From Caldilinea sp. CFX5 (GTDB lineage Bacteria > Chloroflexota > Anaerolineae > Caldilineales > Caldilineaceae): DNA of 49,099 nucleotides. The position numbers and the translations under genes were made by a program. This document shows, piece after piece, positions 1 through 8,080 of the stretch (position 1 is the first letter of the stretch; each line of letters starts with the position of its first letter). The notes beneath the pieces are model-generated. The model was not told the origin of the DNA. It did not search any database and saw only the letters and a list, made by a program, of their open reading frames with translations. Location of the stretch: NCBI GenBank assembly GCA_021405325.1, contig QWII01000075.1, positions 1-49,099 of the forward strand. Direction: 5' to 3'.

Positions 1-73
1 CAGGAATTTATCTTCGCACGACATCAGTATGCGGCCATTCTACACGGGCTTACCGCTTGTGTCAATTCCAAAA

Positions 74-102
74 TTTTCTTTCTGCGGCAAACGTAGTATA
101 AT
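74..102 (+). promoter_or_regulatory. Possible promoter upstream of trmI
   Basis: A perfect TATAAT hexamer lies at 97-102. The hexamer 17 bp upstream (TTTTCT at 74-79) is a poor -35 match. It would give a leader of about 130 nt that contains the repeat at 119-216. Only the -10 is convincing. Confidence 0.3.
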
Positions 103-118
103 GGTACGCTTGAAGCTA

Positions 119-216
119 AAGTAGACAGTAGGTCAGGAAGACAGTGGCTCAGTAGGACAGTCTTTACCGACTCACTGTCGTACTGTCCTAACGGATCTAC
201 TATCCTACTATCTATA
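119..216. repeat. Short tandem/inverted repeat array upstream of trmI
   Basis: Degenerate copies of a GTAGGACA-like octamer run in one direction (about 119-162) and then appear as reverse complements (about 170-216, ACTGTCCTA, CTATCCTACTATC). The result is an imperfect palindrome in the leader of trmI. Similar CAGTA-type arrays recur at 17391-17466 and 37903-37932, so this belongs to a dispersed short-repeat class. Confidence 0.6.
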
Positions 217-236
217 AGACGATTGCGAAGACAACC

Positions 237-1214
237 TTGACCGAACATTCCATACCTGCCCAATCTGAACTGTCCAGTTGGTTCCGCCCCCATAGCAATC
301 AGTTGGCGGCCGGGGATTTAGTCCTCTTGGTAACGTCCGACGAGAAGCGCTATTTGATCACGCTGCAACCGCGCCAAGAACATCACACCCATCAGGGGAT
401 CTATTTGCATGATGATCTCATCGGTCGCGCTTGGGGTGATGAGGTACGTAGTCAGTTGGGACATTCGGCTTTGCTTCTAGTCCCTGGTCTCCATGATCTG
501 ATGAGCCACTTGCGGCGCGGCACCCAGATTATCTATCCCAAAGATGCGGCCTACCTGGTTCACCGCCTGGGGTTGCGCGCCGGCTGTCGGGTGATCGAAG
601 CGGGGACAGGCAGCGGCGGCTTGACCGTTGCCCTGGCCTGGGCGGTGGCGCCGACGGGGGTCGTCTATACCTACGAAGCGCGTATCGATAACTATCAACT
701 GGCGCAGCGCAATTTGGAACGGGTGGGGATGCGTCCCTATGTCCACTGCTTTCACGGGTCGGTCGAGGATGGCTTCCAGCAGCGGGATGTCGATGCCCTG
801 GTGCTGGATCTGCGTGAGCCGTGGCGCTTTTTAGAACAGGTACGCGCCTCGCTCCGGCCCGGCGGCTTCTTTGCCAGCCTCCTGCCTACAACCAATCAGG
901 TGAGCGAACTGCTCTATGGGCTGGAGCGCGAACATTTTATGGACATCAGTGTTGAAGAGGTGCTGGTGCGCCCGTACAAACCGGTGCCGGATCGATTGCG
1001 CCCGGTTGACACCATGCCGGCCCACACCGGCTATCTGGTCTTTGCCCGCCCCGTGACCAAAAGTGTTGACGCTTCGCTCTGGCTGGCCAAAGAGCGCCAA
1101 CGCTATCGCGCCCGCAAACAATTTGAAGCGGAAGTGGCGGAAGAAGCGGCACGCCGTGCTATCGAAGGCAACCCTGATGGGAAGAAATATCCACGCTTGC
1201 CGTTGCCGGGGTGA
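237..1214 (+). CDS. trmI: tRNA (adenine-N1)-methyltransferase, TrmI family
   Basis: Predicted SAM-dependent methyltransferase that makes m1A58 in the T-loop of tRNAs, in the cytoplasm. An N-terminal beta domain (about 1-95) with the family motif IIYPKDAAYLV (98-108) precedes a Rossmann domain with the SAM-binding motif VIEAGTGSGGLT (119-130), the catalytic-region motif LVLDLREPW (188-196) and the C-terminal RPVDTMPAHTGYL stretch (255-267) typical of TrmI. At 325 aa it is somewhat longer than usual because of a basic C-terminal tail. The start is a TTG with no strong ribosome site; no better in-frame ATG precedes the N-terminal domain. It is a single gene facing the convergent glycosyltransferase. 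Confidence 0.9.
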   Translation: MTEHSIPAQSELSSWFRPHSNQLAAGDLVLLVTSDEKRYLITLQPRQEHHTHQGIYLHDDLIGRAWGDEVRSQLGHSALLLVPGLHDLMSHLRRGTQIIYPKDAAYLVHRLGLRAGCRVIEAGTGSGGLTVALAWAVAPTGVVYTYEARIDNYQLAQRNLERVGMRPYVHCFHGSVEDGFQQRDVDALVLDLREPWRFLEQVRASLRPGGFFASLLPTTNQVSELLYGLEREHFMDISVEEVLVRPYKPVPDRLRPVDTMPAHTGYLVFARPVTKSVDASLWLAKERQRYRARKQFEAEVAEEAARRAIEGNPDGKKYPRLPLPG

Positions 1215-1219
1215 ACAAC

Positions 1220-1303
1220 ACACTACAGCCGATGAAGGCGGGAACGGATGTTTTGCCTGAATCCGTTCCTGCCTCGGGAACCCATAGGGTGCCGCTGTAG
1301 TGT
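1220..1303. repeat. Nested inverted repeat between convergent genes
   Basis: Outer arms ACACTACAGC (1220-1229) and GCTGTAGTGT (1294-1303) enclose a second stem, GGCGGGAACGGAT (1237-1249) against ATCCGTTCCTGCC (1261-1273). It sits between trmI and the convergent glycosyltransferase and could end transcription from both sides, but it has no U-tract. Confidence 0.6.
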
Positions 1304-1320
1304 TTGGTTTGACGCCATCC

Positions 1321-2481
1321 CTACCGCACGATCTCCGCATAAAATTGCGCGAGCTTTGTTCCCAATTGCGCCCAATCATAAGTTGCCAACAAACGTTGCT
1401 GTCCCTGTTGACGCAACGCCGCTTGACGACCGGGATCAGCCAACACTTGCGCAACAGCCGCCGCAAATTCAGCCGGGGTTGCGTCCTCCGCAACGAGATG
1501 GGCGGCCCCGGCAGCGCCATAATACGCTTGTTCACCAACGGCGCTAGCGACTACGGATGCGCCTTGCAATAAAGTTGTCGCCAGCTTGACGCTACACTTG
1601 GCCTCATGCAACGGCGTTTTCTCCGAGGGGAAAATGACACAACCACTCTCGGCAATTAGCTGCGGCATGACCTTTGCATCATAAGGTAGCCAAGTAACTT
1701 GTTGGGCAGCGACCGCACAATGTGTCGTCATGCTTGTTTGAAACAAGGTGGAGCGTCCTGGCGCTAGAGGGTCGCCGAAAACAATGAGTTGCGCTTGCGG
1801 TCGCACCTGTACCAAAGCGCACCAAAATTCGGCCAACCATGACGGTTGCACCTCCACATACCGGCTGAAAAATAAGACTTGCTCCCTTTCGGCTGGGCTG
1901 GCCATCGTCTCAGCGGAGCGGAGCGGTGCTACCACCCCATTGGGCAGGTAACAGACCGGCGTCTGTGGGGCATAGTGCTGTACGCGGTCAACCAACCAGT
2001 GGCTGGCCGCAGTAATACCATCCGCATGGCGAATCCCCCACTCCTCTTGCCAGGCCAGGAAACGCGCCACCACTGGATTGTAGGGATTGATGGTCGCCCA
2101 TGCTTGTTCCCAATCATCGACATCCAGCAGCAAACGTACCCCACCGCCCATTACCTGTCGTCGCTGCCATAGTAACCACTGTACTAGCCCGGCATGGGCG
2201 CGTGGCTTAATGATATGAACGATTTGAGGCTGAAAGGCGTCGATCCGGCGCAGTAATCGGGCAACGATCAGAGGAAGATTACCACGCAAGCTGACATTGA
2301 CCACCTGGACACCCTGGTCATCCCAGCTTTTAGCCGCATCGGTCGGCGTATCCCACGGTGGAATCAGAATGGTGACAACGTGGCCCTGCTGCACCAGAAA
2401 GCGCGCCAACGGCAACGCGCGCGCCCACACAGTTGTTTTCTGTCCTAGACCAAAGGGAGCAATAAATGCAATACGTAACAT
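1321..2481 (-). CDS. Glycosyltransferase, GT-B fold (family 4-like)
   Basis: Predicted sugar-nucleotide-dependent glycosyltransferase of 386 aa, probably acting on a cell-surface polysaccharide or glycolipid at the inner face of the membrane. The N-terminal Rossmann domain opens with LRIAFIAPFGLGQKT and contains VQQGHVVTILIPP. The C-terminal domain has the donor-site region with EKTPLHEAKCSVKLATT and a later GASVVAS stretch, then the usual helical tail (ADPGRQAALRQQGQQRLL). The conserved E-x7-E is replaced by a less typical version, so the exact family is uncertain. The start ATG has no Shine-Dalgarno and lies directly downstream of a heptamer repeat array. No acceptor can be inferred. Confidence 0.8.
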   Translation of the reverse strand: MLRIAFIAPFGLGQKTTVWARALPLARFLVQQGHVVTILIPPWDTPTDAAKSWDDQGVQVVNVSLRGNLPLIVARLLRRIDAFQPQIVHIIKPRAHAGLVQWLLWQRRQVMGGGVRLLLDVDDWEQAWATINPYNPVVARFLAWQEEWGIRHADGITAASHWLVDRVQHYAPQTPVCYLPNGVVAPLRSAETMASPAEREQVLFFSRYVEVQPSWLAEFWCALVQVRPQAQLIVFGDPLAPGRSTLFQTSMTTHCAVAAQQVTWLPYDAKVMPQLIAESGCVIFPSEKTPLHEAKCSVKLATTLLQGASVVASAVGEQAYYGAAGAAHLVAEDATPAEFAAAVAQVLADPGRQAALRQQGQQRLLATYDWAQLGTKLAQFYAEIVR

Positions 2482-2500
2482 TTGGATTAAATCAGCAGTT

Positions 2501-2551
2501 CACGAATCACGAATCACGTAGCATGTAGCACGTAGCATGTAGCACGCATGA
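2501..2551. repeat. Heptamer tandem repeats (CACGAAT and GTAGCAY units)
   Basis: Two and a half units of CACGAAT (2501-2518) run into alternating GTAGCAT/GTAGCAC heptamers (2519-2551). The array fills the divergent intergenic space between the glycosyltransferase and the nuclease gene. The same CACGAAT unit occurs inside recJ at 4161-4192. Confidence 0.8.
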
Positions 2552-2572
2552 GTATACTTGATCGCCGGTAAA

Positions 2573-2601
2573 TTGAAGAATTTGCCAATGCCCCTTATAA
2601 T
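2573..2601 (+). promoter_or_regulatory. Sigma-70-type promoter giving a leaderless nuclease mRNA
   Basis: TTGAAG (2573-2578), a 17-bp spacer, then a perfect TATAAT (2596-2601). The ATG of the nuclease begins at 2608, only 7 nt past the -10 hexamer, so transcription should start at or next to the start codon. No Shine-Dalgarno is present, in agreement with a leaderless message. Confidence 0.65.
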
Positions 2602-2607
2602 AGAGCC

Positions 2608-3492
2608 ATGACCAATCAATCCGTGACTACGCGCAATTCGCCGCTGCCCGATACCTTTGCCTTTAGCCAATCCAGCTTGCAGGCGTTTGAAGATTGCCCG
2701 CGCCGTTTTTGGTTGGCCTATGTCGAGCAGTTGCCCTGGCCGGCAGTGGAAGCGTCGCCGGTGCAGGAGTATGAGCAATTGATGCGCTTGGGCGCCAACT
2801 TGCATCTGCTCATCCAGCGCGCTGAGATTGGCATCGACGCCGAGCAACTGGCTTTCGGGCTGGAGCAACCGCTGGCCGGCTGGTTTGACGCCTATTTGCG
2901 CCATCGCCCTGCCGACCTGCCCCAAAGTTTTGTCGAGACCGAGCGCATCCTCACCATTCCGCTGGGGGGTTACCGACTGGCGGCCAAGTTTGACCTGATT
3001 ACGGCTGATAGCGATGGGCGAGTGGTGATCATCGACTGGAAGACCTCCCGCCAGCGCACCGAGCCGCACATCCTCCGCCGCCGGATGCAGACGTTGGTCT
3101 ACCCCTATGTGTTGGTCGAGGCCAGCGCCGGCTTGCCGTGGGGGCCGGTGCAGCCGGAACAAGTGGAGATGCGCTATTGGTTTACGGCGGCGCCAGGGCA
3201 GCCGGTCGTCTTTCGCTATGATCGCGCCCAGCATGAGGCCACCCAAGCCCAACTGCACCAGATCGTCAGCGCCATCTTAGCCGGTCGCACCGAGGCGGAT
3301 TTTCCCAAAACGCCTGATACGGAGATCAACCGGAAACGCTTGTGCAACTATTGTATTTACCGCAGCCGCTGCAACCGGGGCGTCGTCGCCGGTGACTTGA
3401 CGGAACTAGCCGACACCGAGGAATTTTTTGCTGTAGACATTGAAAGCGCGTTAGAATTTACACTGGCCGACGTGGAAGAATTGGCATTCTAA
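2608..3492 (+). CDS. PD-(D/E)XK nuclease, Cas4/RecB-like with Fe-S cysteines
   Basis: Predicted DNA exonuclease-type protein of 294 aa. It opens with FSQSSLQAFEDCPRRFWLAYV (19-39; split here as FSQSSLQAF and EDCPRRFW), the usual start of RecB-family nuclease domains. The core residues are visible: E111, D129 in AAKFD, D143-W-K145 in IIDWKTS, and Q161xxxY165. Cys30 together with C246, C249 and C255 forms the four-cysteine pattern that holds a [4Fe-4S] cluster in Cas4 and AddB-type nucleases. There is no CRISPR array or cas1/cas2 here, so a CRISPR role is not supported; the neighbour recJ suggests general DNA repair. Translation is probably leaderless. Confidence 0.85.
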   Translation: MTNQSVTTRNSPLPDTFAFSQSSLQAFEDCPRRFWLAYVEQLPWPAVEASPVQEYEQLMRLGANLHLLIQRAEIGIDAEQLAFGLEQPLAGWFDAYLRHRPADLPQSFVETERILTIPLGGYRLAAKFDLITADSDGRVVIIDWKTSRQRTEPHILRRRMQTLVYPYVLVEASAGLPWGPVQPEQVEMRYWFTAAPGQPVVFRYDRAQHEATQAQLHQIVSAILAGRTEADFPKTPDTEINRKRLCNYCIYRSRCNRGVVAGDLTELADTEEFFAVDIESALEFTLADVEELAF

Positions 3493-3543
3493 TTTACAAA
3501 GCCGGTATAAGACTACCTGTAACACCAACATCAATAGAAAACG

Positions 3544-3558
3544 CGTCCCGTAGGGACG
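3544..3558. repeat. Short palindrome in recJ leader
   Basis: The perfect palindrome CGTCCCGTAGGGACG stands just upstream of a GTTTAGGAGGGGAAAAGG segment that contains the recJ ribosome-binding site. The same palindrome with the same kind of flank occurs at 29244-29258, again directly before a ribosome-binding site. Confidence 0.7.
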
Positions 3559-3585
3559 GCTGAGTTTAGGAGGGGAAAAGGAATT

Positions 3586-6018
3586 TTGAAGCGCGCCTGG
3601 ACTGTTATTCCACCGACCACGCCTTCCCCCGAATTAGTCGCCCTGGTTGGTGGTCATCCGTTGATCGCCCAACTGTTGGCGCAACGGGGGATTGATACGC
3701 CGGAAAAAGCACGCGCCTTTCTCAATCCTGGTCACTATGCGCCCGCCCCGCCAACGGCCCTGGTCGGTGTGGCTGAAGCGGCGCAAATTCTTCATAACAC
3801 CATTACCGCCGGCAAAAACATCTTCGTCTGGGGCGACTTTGATGTCGATGGCCAAACCAGCACCTCGCTCCTGGTCGCTGCTCTGCAAAAACTAGCCGGT
3901 GTGGAACGGGTGCGCTTCCATGTCCCCAATCGCTTCACCGAAGGCCACGGCATCCGCCCGCCCAAACTCCAAGAAAAGCTGGCCGACCCCACCTTCCCCA
4001 TTGACCTGCTGCTCACCTGTGACACCGGCATTGCTGATACGGAAGGCGTCACTCTGGCCAAAGCCCACGGCCTCACCGTCGTCATCACCGACCACCACGA
4101 TCTCACTGCCGAGTTCGACGGCCTAACCCCCGGCAAAGACCCGCTCTGGGGCATTAACCGCACGAATCACGAATCACGAATCACGAATCACGCTTCCGTC
4201 CGTTTCGCAGATGCTATTGTCAATCCCAAATTCCAACCGGTCGGCGACCCATTGCGCACACTGCCTGGTGTAGGGGTGGCCTATAAATTGATGCAGCAGC
4301 TCTACCACCTTTGTGGCCGCGGCGGCGAAGAGAGCGAGTTTCTTGATCTGGTGGCGTTGGGCATTGTAGCCGATGTGGCGGAACAGGTGCATGACGCCCG
4401 CTATTTGTTGCAATTGGGGTTAGAAAAGCTACGCACCACCAAACGCATTGGGTTGCGCGTCCTCATGGAAACGGCGCGGCTCAACCCCGAAACGGTAGAC
4501 GCTGACAGTATCGGCTTTCAACTGGGGCCGCGTATGAATGCCTTGGGTCGGTTAGAAGACGCCACTGTCGCCGTCGAACTGTTGACCACGCGCGATATTA
4601 TCCGCGCCCAAACCCTGGCCGGCAAGATGGAACGGCTTAACCAAGAGCGGCGCGTCCTCACCAGCCAGATCACCGCAGCAGCAATGGACATGATCGACCG
4701 TGATCCGAAGTTGCTCGATTACAACGGGTTGGTGTTAGCGCATCCTAACTGGCACGCCGGCATCGTGGGGATTGTCGCCTCACGGCTGGTGGAAGAATTT
4801 GGCAAGCCGACTGTTCTGCTCCTGACCCCACCGGGCGAAGCGGCGCGCGGCAGCGCACGCAGCATCACCGGCGTCGATATCGGCGGGTCGATTGCCGCTT
4901 GTAGTCACCTGTTGCTCCATCACGGTGGTCATCCGGGGGCGGCGGGGTTGGGCTTGTTGCCGGAAAATATTGATGCCTTCCGCCGTGAATTGAGCCGCCA
5001 GATCGAGTTACATCGCGACGACAGCATCCCCACCGGTCTGCAAATTGACGCCGAAGCGCCGCTCCAGCAGGTCAGCCTGATCCTGGCGGAAGAATTGCAG
5101 CGACTCGGCCCCTTTGGCAATGGCAATCCTACGCCCCAATTTCTCAGTAGCGGATTGACCGTGGTCGAAGATCGCCGCTTGGGTCGCGACGGCACCCATC
5201 GCAAGCTGACGGTGCAGAGCGCCGACGGGGCCAAAGCGCCGGTCATCTGGTTTAATGGCGCCGACGCCGAGTTGCCGGCGGGGCCGGTCGATCTGGTCTA
5301 TACCATCGGCATCAACGAATATCGGGGCGAACGCAATCTCCAACTGAGCTTTGTCGCCATCCGACCGGCGCAGGAAGCGACTGTCGTTGTGCGACCGGGG
5401 TTGGGACCGCAGTGGCGAATTGAAGATTTACGCAACCACCCCCTTACGCTGGCCGCGCTACCACAACCTACCCAAGCGCTCTGGTATGCCGAAGGCGTCA
5501 ACTTGGGGCATCAAGGCGCCACCATTGACTACCGGCCGCGCATGAACCTGCGCCAAACTCAGCCGGGGCAGGCGTTGGTGCTGTGGAGTATCCCCCCTTC
5601 CCCGGAGTTGTTGCAATGGTTAGCCGAGACAACCAACCCAGCCGTTATTTATCTTTGCGGTCAGCCGACCAGTGACGATTCGCTGCCCGGCATTCTGCGC
5701 AATGTGGCCGGCATGTGTAAATATGCCCTGCAACGCGATGGCTTGCTCCAAATTAACCGCATGGCGGCGCGCCTGGGCACCACCGAAGCGGTGATTCGCC
5801 ATAGCCTGCTCTGGCTGGACAGCCGCGGGCAGATCCGCCTGATCGACTGGGACCCCGAAGGCACGCCCACCGACACCGTCCACATTGCCGCCGGCAGCGG
5901 TGTCGAGCAGCGGGAAAATCGCGAATTGCTACAATCGGAACTGGACGAACAACTAGCCGAAGTGCGGGCGTATCGCCGCTTCTTCCTGCGGGCGCCGGTG
6001 AAGGAATTGGGGTTGTAA
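3586..6018 (+). CDS. recJ: Single-stranded-DNA-specific exonuclease RecJ
   Basis: Predicted 5'-3' ssDNA exonuclease in recombination and repair. The DHH domain shows DFDVDG (84-89), DTG (146-148) and TDHHD (168-172); the DHHA1 domain shows GGHPGAAG, and an OB-fold follows at about 490-600. At 810 aa it is much longer than the 577 aa of E. coli RecJ; the extra C-terminal region of about 200 aa is of the kind seen in many non-proteobacterial RecJ proteins. TTG start with a strong AGGAGG-type site upstream. Oddity: residues about 191-204 (RTNHESRITNHAS region) are encoded by four CACGAAT heptamers at 4161-4192, inserted between the DHH motif and the conserved IVNPKF, without breaking the frame. 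Confidence 0.93.
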   Translation: MKRAWTVIPPTTPSPELVALVGGHPLIAQLLAQRGIDTPEKARAFLNPGHYAPAPPTALVGVAEAAQILHNTITAGKNIFVWGDFDVDGQTSTSLLVAALQKLAGVERVRFHVPNRFTEGHGIRPPKLQEKLADPTFPIDLLLTCDTGIADTEGVTLAKAHGLTVVITDHHDLTAEFDGLTPGKDPLWGINRTNHESRITNHASVRFADAIVNPKFQPVGDPLRTLPGVGVAYKLMQQLYHLCGRGGEESEFLDLVALGIVADVAEQVHDARYLLQLGLEKLRTTKRIGLRVLMETARLNPETVDADSIGFQLGPRMNALGRLEDATVAVELLTTRDIIRAQTLAGKMERLNQERRVLTSQITAAAMDMIDRDPKLLDYNGLVLAHPNWHAGIVGIVASRLVEEFGKPTVLLLTPPGEAARGSARSITGVDIGGSIAACSHLLLHHGGHPGAAGLGLLPENIDAFRRELSRQIELHRDDSIPTGLQIDAEAPLQQVSLILAEELQRLGPFGNGNPTPQFLSSGLTVVEDRRLGRDGTHRKLTVQSADGAKAPVIWFNGADAELPAGPVDLVYTIGINEYRGERNLQLSFVAIRPAQEATVVVRPGLGPQWRIEDLRNHPLTLAALPQPTQALWYAEGVNLGHQGATIDYRPRMNLRQTQPGQALVLWSIPPSPELLQWLAETTNPAVIYLCGQPTSDDSLPGILRNVAGMCKYALQRDGLLQINRMAARLGTTEAVIRHSLLWLDSRGQIRLIDWDPEGTPTDTVHIAAGSGVEQRENRELLQSELDEQLAEVRAYRRFFLRAPVKELGL
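4161..4192. repeat. CACGAAT heptamer array inside recJ
   Basis: Four complete CACGAAT units plus a partial fifth lie within the coding region. The 7-bp unit encodes all three frames in turn, giving the repeated peptide TNHESRI/TNHAS. The same unit is found in the intergenic array at 2501-2518. Confidence 0.9.
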
Positions 6019-6117
6019 GGCAAGCAGATGCCGAATTAGCCGGAGGCGCGCCGAAGGTGTATAATGCGAACCATGCGGCTTGCATGGGCCAAGCCATCGC
6101 TAGAAAGGAATCTTCTG

Positions 6118-6317
6118 ATGGAAGCGACCTTAACCGCCATTGAAGTCATAAGAATGATCCAGCTTTTGCCGCAACAGGATTACAGGTAACTTCAACCTTA
6201 CAGCTACATCGTTTAATGACCGCAACAACTGCTTTGCTTGTGCGTGACCTCGGCGCCCTTCCCAACAAATGGCAGTTGCAAACACAGGAACGGCTTCGTA
6301 CTCTATTCAATTTATAA
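6118..6317 (+). pseudogene. Possible remnant of a small gene upstream of glpD
   Basis: An ATG at 6118 with a good AAAGGA site opens a 23-aa frame (MEATLTAIEVIRMIQLLPQQ and three more residues) that stops at 6189. A second short frame in another phase starts at 6216 and ends at 6317 (MTATTALLVRDLG... to RLRTLFNL). The two together look like one small protein broken by a frameshift, or two unrelated short ORFs. A TATAAT stands at 6060-6065 without a good -35. No function can be assigned. The rest of 6019-6361 holds nothing else recognised. Confidence 0.3.
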
Positions 6318-6361
6318 ACATATCCGTTTTTGTTAATACCCCAGTGGAAGTAGAGTGTTTT

Positions 6362-8059
6362 ATGGATCGATCCGCTATTCTCAACCGCCTTGGTCAACAG
6401 CCGACGCTATCTGTACTCATCATCGGCGCTGGGGTCAATGGGATTGCCACCTTTCGCGACCTGGCCTTACAGGGCGTCGATGTCCTGTTGATTGATCGCG
6501 CCGATTTCTGCTCCGGGGCCAGCGCTGCTTCGTCACACATGGCGCATGGGGGCATTCGCTATCTGGAAAATGGCGAGTTTCGGCTGGTGCGTGAAGCGGT
6601 GGAAGAGCGTAACCGGCTCATCCAAAATGCGCCCCACTATGTCACCCCGCTGCCGACAGTGATCCCGATCTTCAAGTGGTTTTCCGGTTTTCTCAATGCC
6701 CCGCTCAAATTTTTAGGGTTACTGGATCGACCGGCGGAACGGGGCGCGGCCATCATCAAAATGGGACTGATCATGTATGACGCCTACACTGGTCGCGAAC
6801 GGACTGTGCCGCGTCATGAGTTTTTGTCGCGCAAGGCAGCTCTGGCGCGCTATCCGCAACTAAATCCAGATGTGGTCAGCGTGGCCGAATATTATGACGG
6901 CTTGATTCGCGCGCCCGAACGGCTCTGTATAGAGATGATCACTGATGTTGAAACGGCGGCGCGCAACGCTCATGCCTTGAATTATGTCAGTGTTGTTGGC
7001 GCCAATGGTGGTCAGGTGCGCCTACAAGATGAAACCAGCGGCGAAACTTTTGACGTGCGACCACAGGTGGTGATCAACGCCGCCGGCCCCTGGATCGACT
7101 TTGCCAATCGCGCCATGGGCAAACCAACCCATTTGATCGGCGGCACCAAAGGTTCGCACCTTGTCCTCAATCACCCGGCGTTGCGACAGGCAATCGGGCA
7201 ACATGAATTTTTCTTTGAGAACAAAGATGGCCGCATTGTCTTAATTTGCCCATTGGAAGATCGCGTCCTGGTCGGCACCTCGGATATCCGCATCAGCAAC
7301 CCCGACGAAGCGGTTTGCACCGACGAGGAGATCGACTACTTTCTGGGCATGACCGCCCGTGTCTTCCCCAACATCAAGGTGGATCGTTCCCACATTGTCT
7401 TCACCTTTTCCGGCGTGCGCCCCCTACCCGCCGTCGCCGCCAAGACGACCGGCCAGATCAGTCGCGACCACAGCATCGAAACAGTTGAGCCAGGCGAAGG
7501 CATTGATTTTCCCATCCTTAATCTGGTGGGCGGCAAGTGGACCACCTTCCGCGCCTTTGCCGAACAGACGGCCGATCGCACGTTGGCCCGGTTGGGCCGG
7601 TCACGGCAGCGCAGCACAGCGACCATCCCCATTGGCGGCGGTCAAGGCTATCCACGCACGGAACGGGAACGCACAGCCTGGCTTGACCAGCAAGCGCAAA
7701 GCGGCCTCTCCCGCTCACAGCTTGAAACCCTGCTCCACCGCTACGGCACCGGGGCAACGGCCATGATTGCTGCCATTCGAGAAAACCGGAGCAGTGGCGC
7801 CGACCAGCCTTTGCAACAGCAGCCAAGTTATCTGCGCGGCGAAGTCGCCTATTTGGTACAGGCAGAAAAAGTTGTCCATTTGGATGATTTTATCCTCAGA
7901 CGCACATCTTTAGGCATGTTAGGACTGGTGACACGGCCACTGTTGGCAGAGTTGACAATGGTGATCGGCGACGTACTGGGTTGGTCAGCAGAAGAAAAGC
8001 AAACAGAGCTAGCGCGCACAATAGAGTTGCTAGAGCAACGTCATCGAGTATACCTATAA
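6362..8059 (+). CDS. glpD: FAD-dependent glycerol-3-phosphate dehydrogenase
   Basis: Predicted membrane-associated flavoenzyme that oxidises sn-glycerol 3-phosphate to dihydroxyacetone phosphate and passes electrons to quinone. The dinucleotide-binding GAGVNG (22-27) is followed by LLIDRADFCSGAS and the GlpD signature SSHMAHGGIRYLE (57-69). FAD-contact regions INAAGPW and FSGVRPL are present, as is the all-helical C-terminal DAO domain. The length of 565 aa from this ATG fits the family. An upstream in-frame ATG at 6269 would add 31 residues without homology-like character, so I prefer 6362, which begins just before the first beta strand. The 2H phosphoesterase follows after 21 bp, probably co-transcribed. 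Confidence 0.92.
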   Translation: MDRSAILNRLGQQPTLSVLIIGAGVNGIATFRDLALQGVDVLLIDRADFCSGASAASSHMAHGGIRYLENGEFRLVREAVEERNRLIQNAPHYVTPLPTVIPIFKWFSGFLNAPLKFLGLLDRPAERGAAIIKMGLIMYDAYTGRERTVPRHEFLSRKAALARYPQLNPDVVSVAEYYDGLIRAPERLCIEMITDVETAARNAHALNYVSVVGANGGQVRLQDETSGETFDVRPQVVINAAGPWIDFANRAMGKPTHLIGGTKGSHLVLNHPALRQAIGQHEFFFENKDGRIVLICPLEDRVLVGTSDIRISNPDEAVCTDEEIDYFLGMTARVFPNIKVDRSHIVFTFSGVRPLPAVAAKTTGQISRDHSIETVEPGEGIDFPILNLVGGKWTTFRAFAEQTADRTLARLGRSRQRSTATIPIGGGQGYPRTERERTAWLDQQAQSGLSRSQLETLLHRYGTGATAMIAAIRENRSSGADQPLQQQPSYLRGEVAYLVQAEKVVHLDDFILRRTSLGMLGLVTRPLLAELTMVIGDVLGWSAEEKQTELARTIELLEQRHRVYL

Positions 8060-8080
8060 ACGATAATGGAGAGGTGATTC

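Noticed and set aside
831..1538. 235-aa minus-strand ORF across the trmI end and the palindrome
   Set aside because: It reads antisense through trmI, the 1220-1303 palindrome and the wrong frame of the glycosyltransferase.
2608..3492. Assignment as CRISPR-associated Cas4
   Set aside because: No cas1/cas2 genes or repeat-spacer array in the window; only the nuclease fold and Fe-S cysteines can be claimed.
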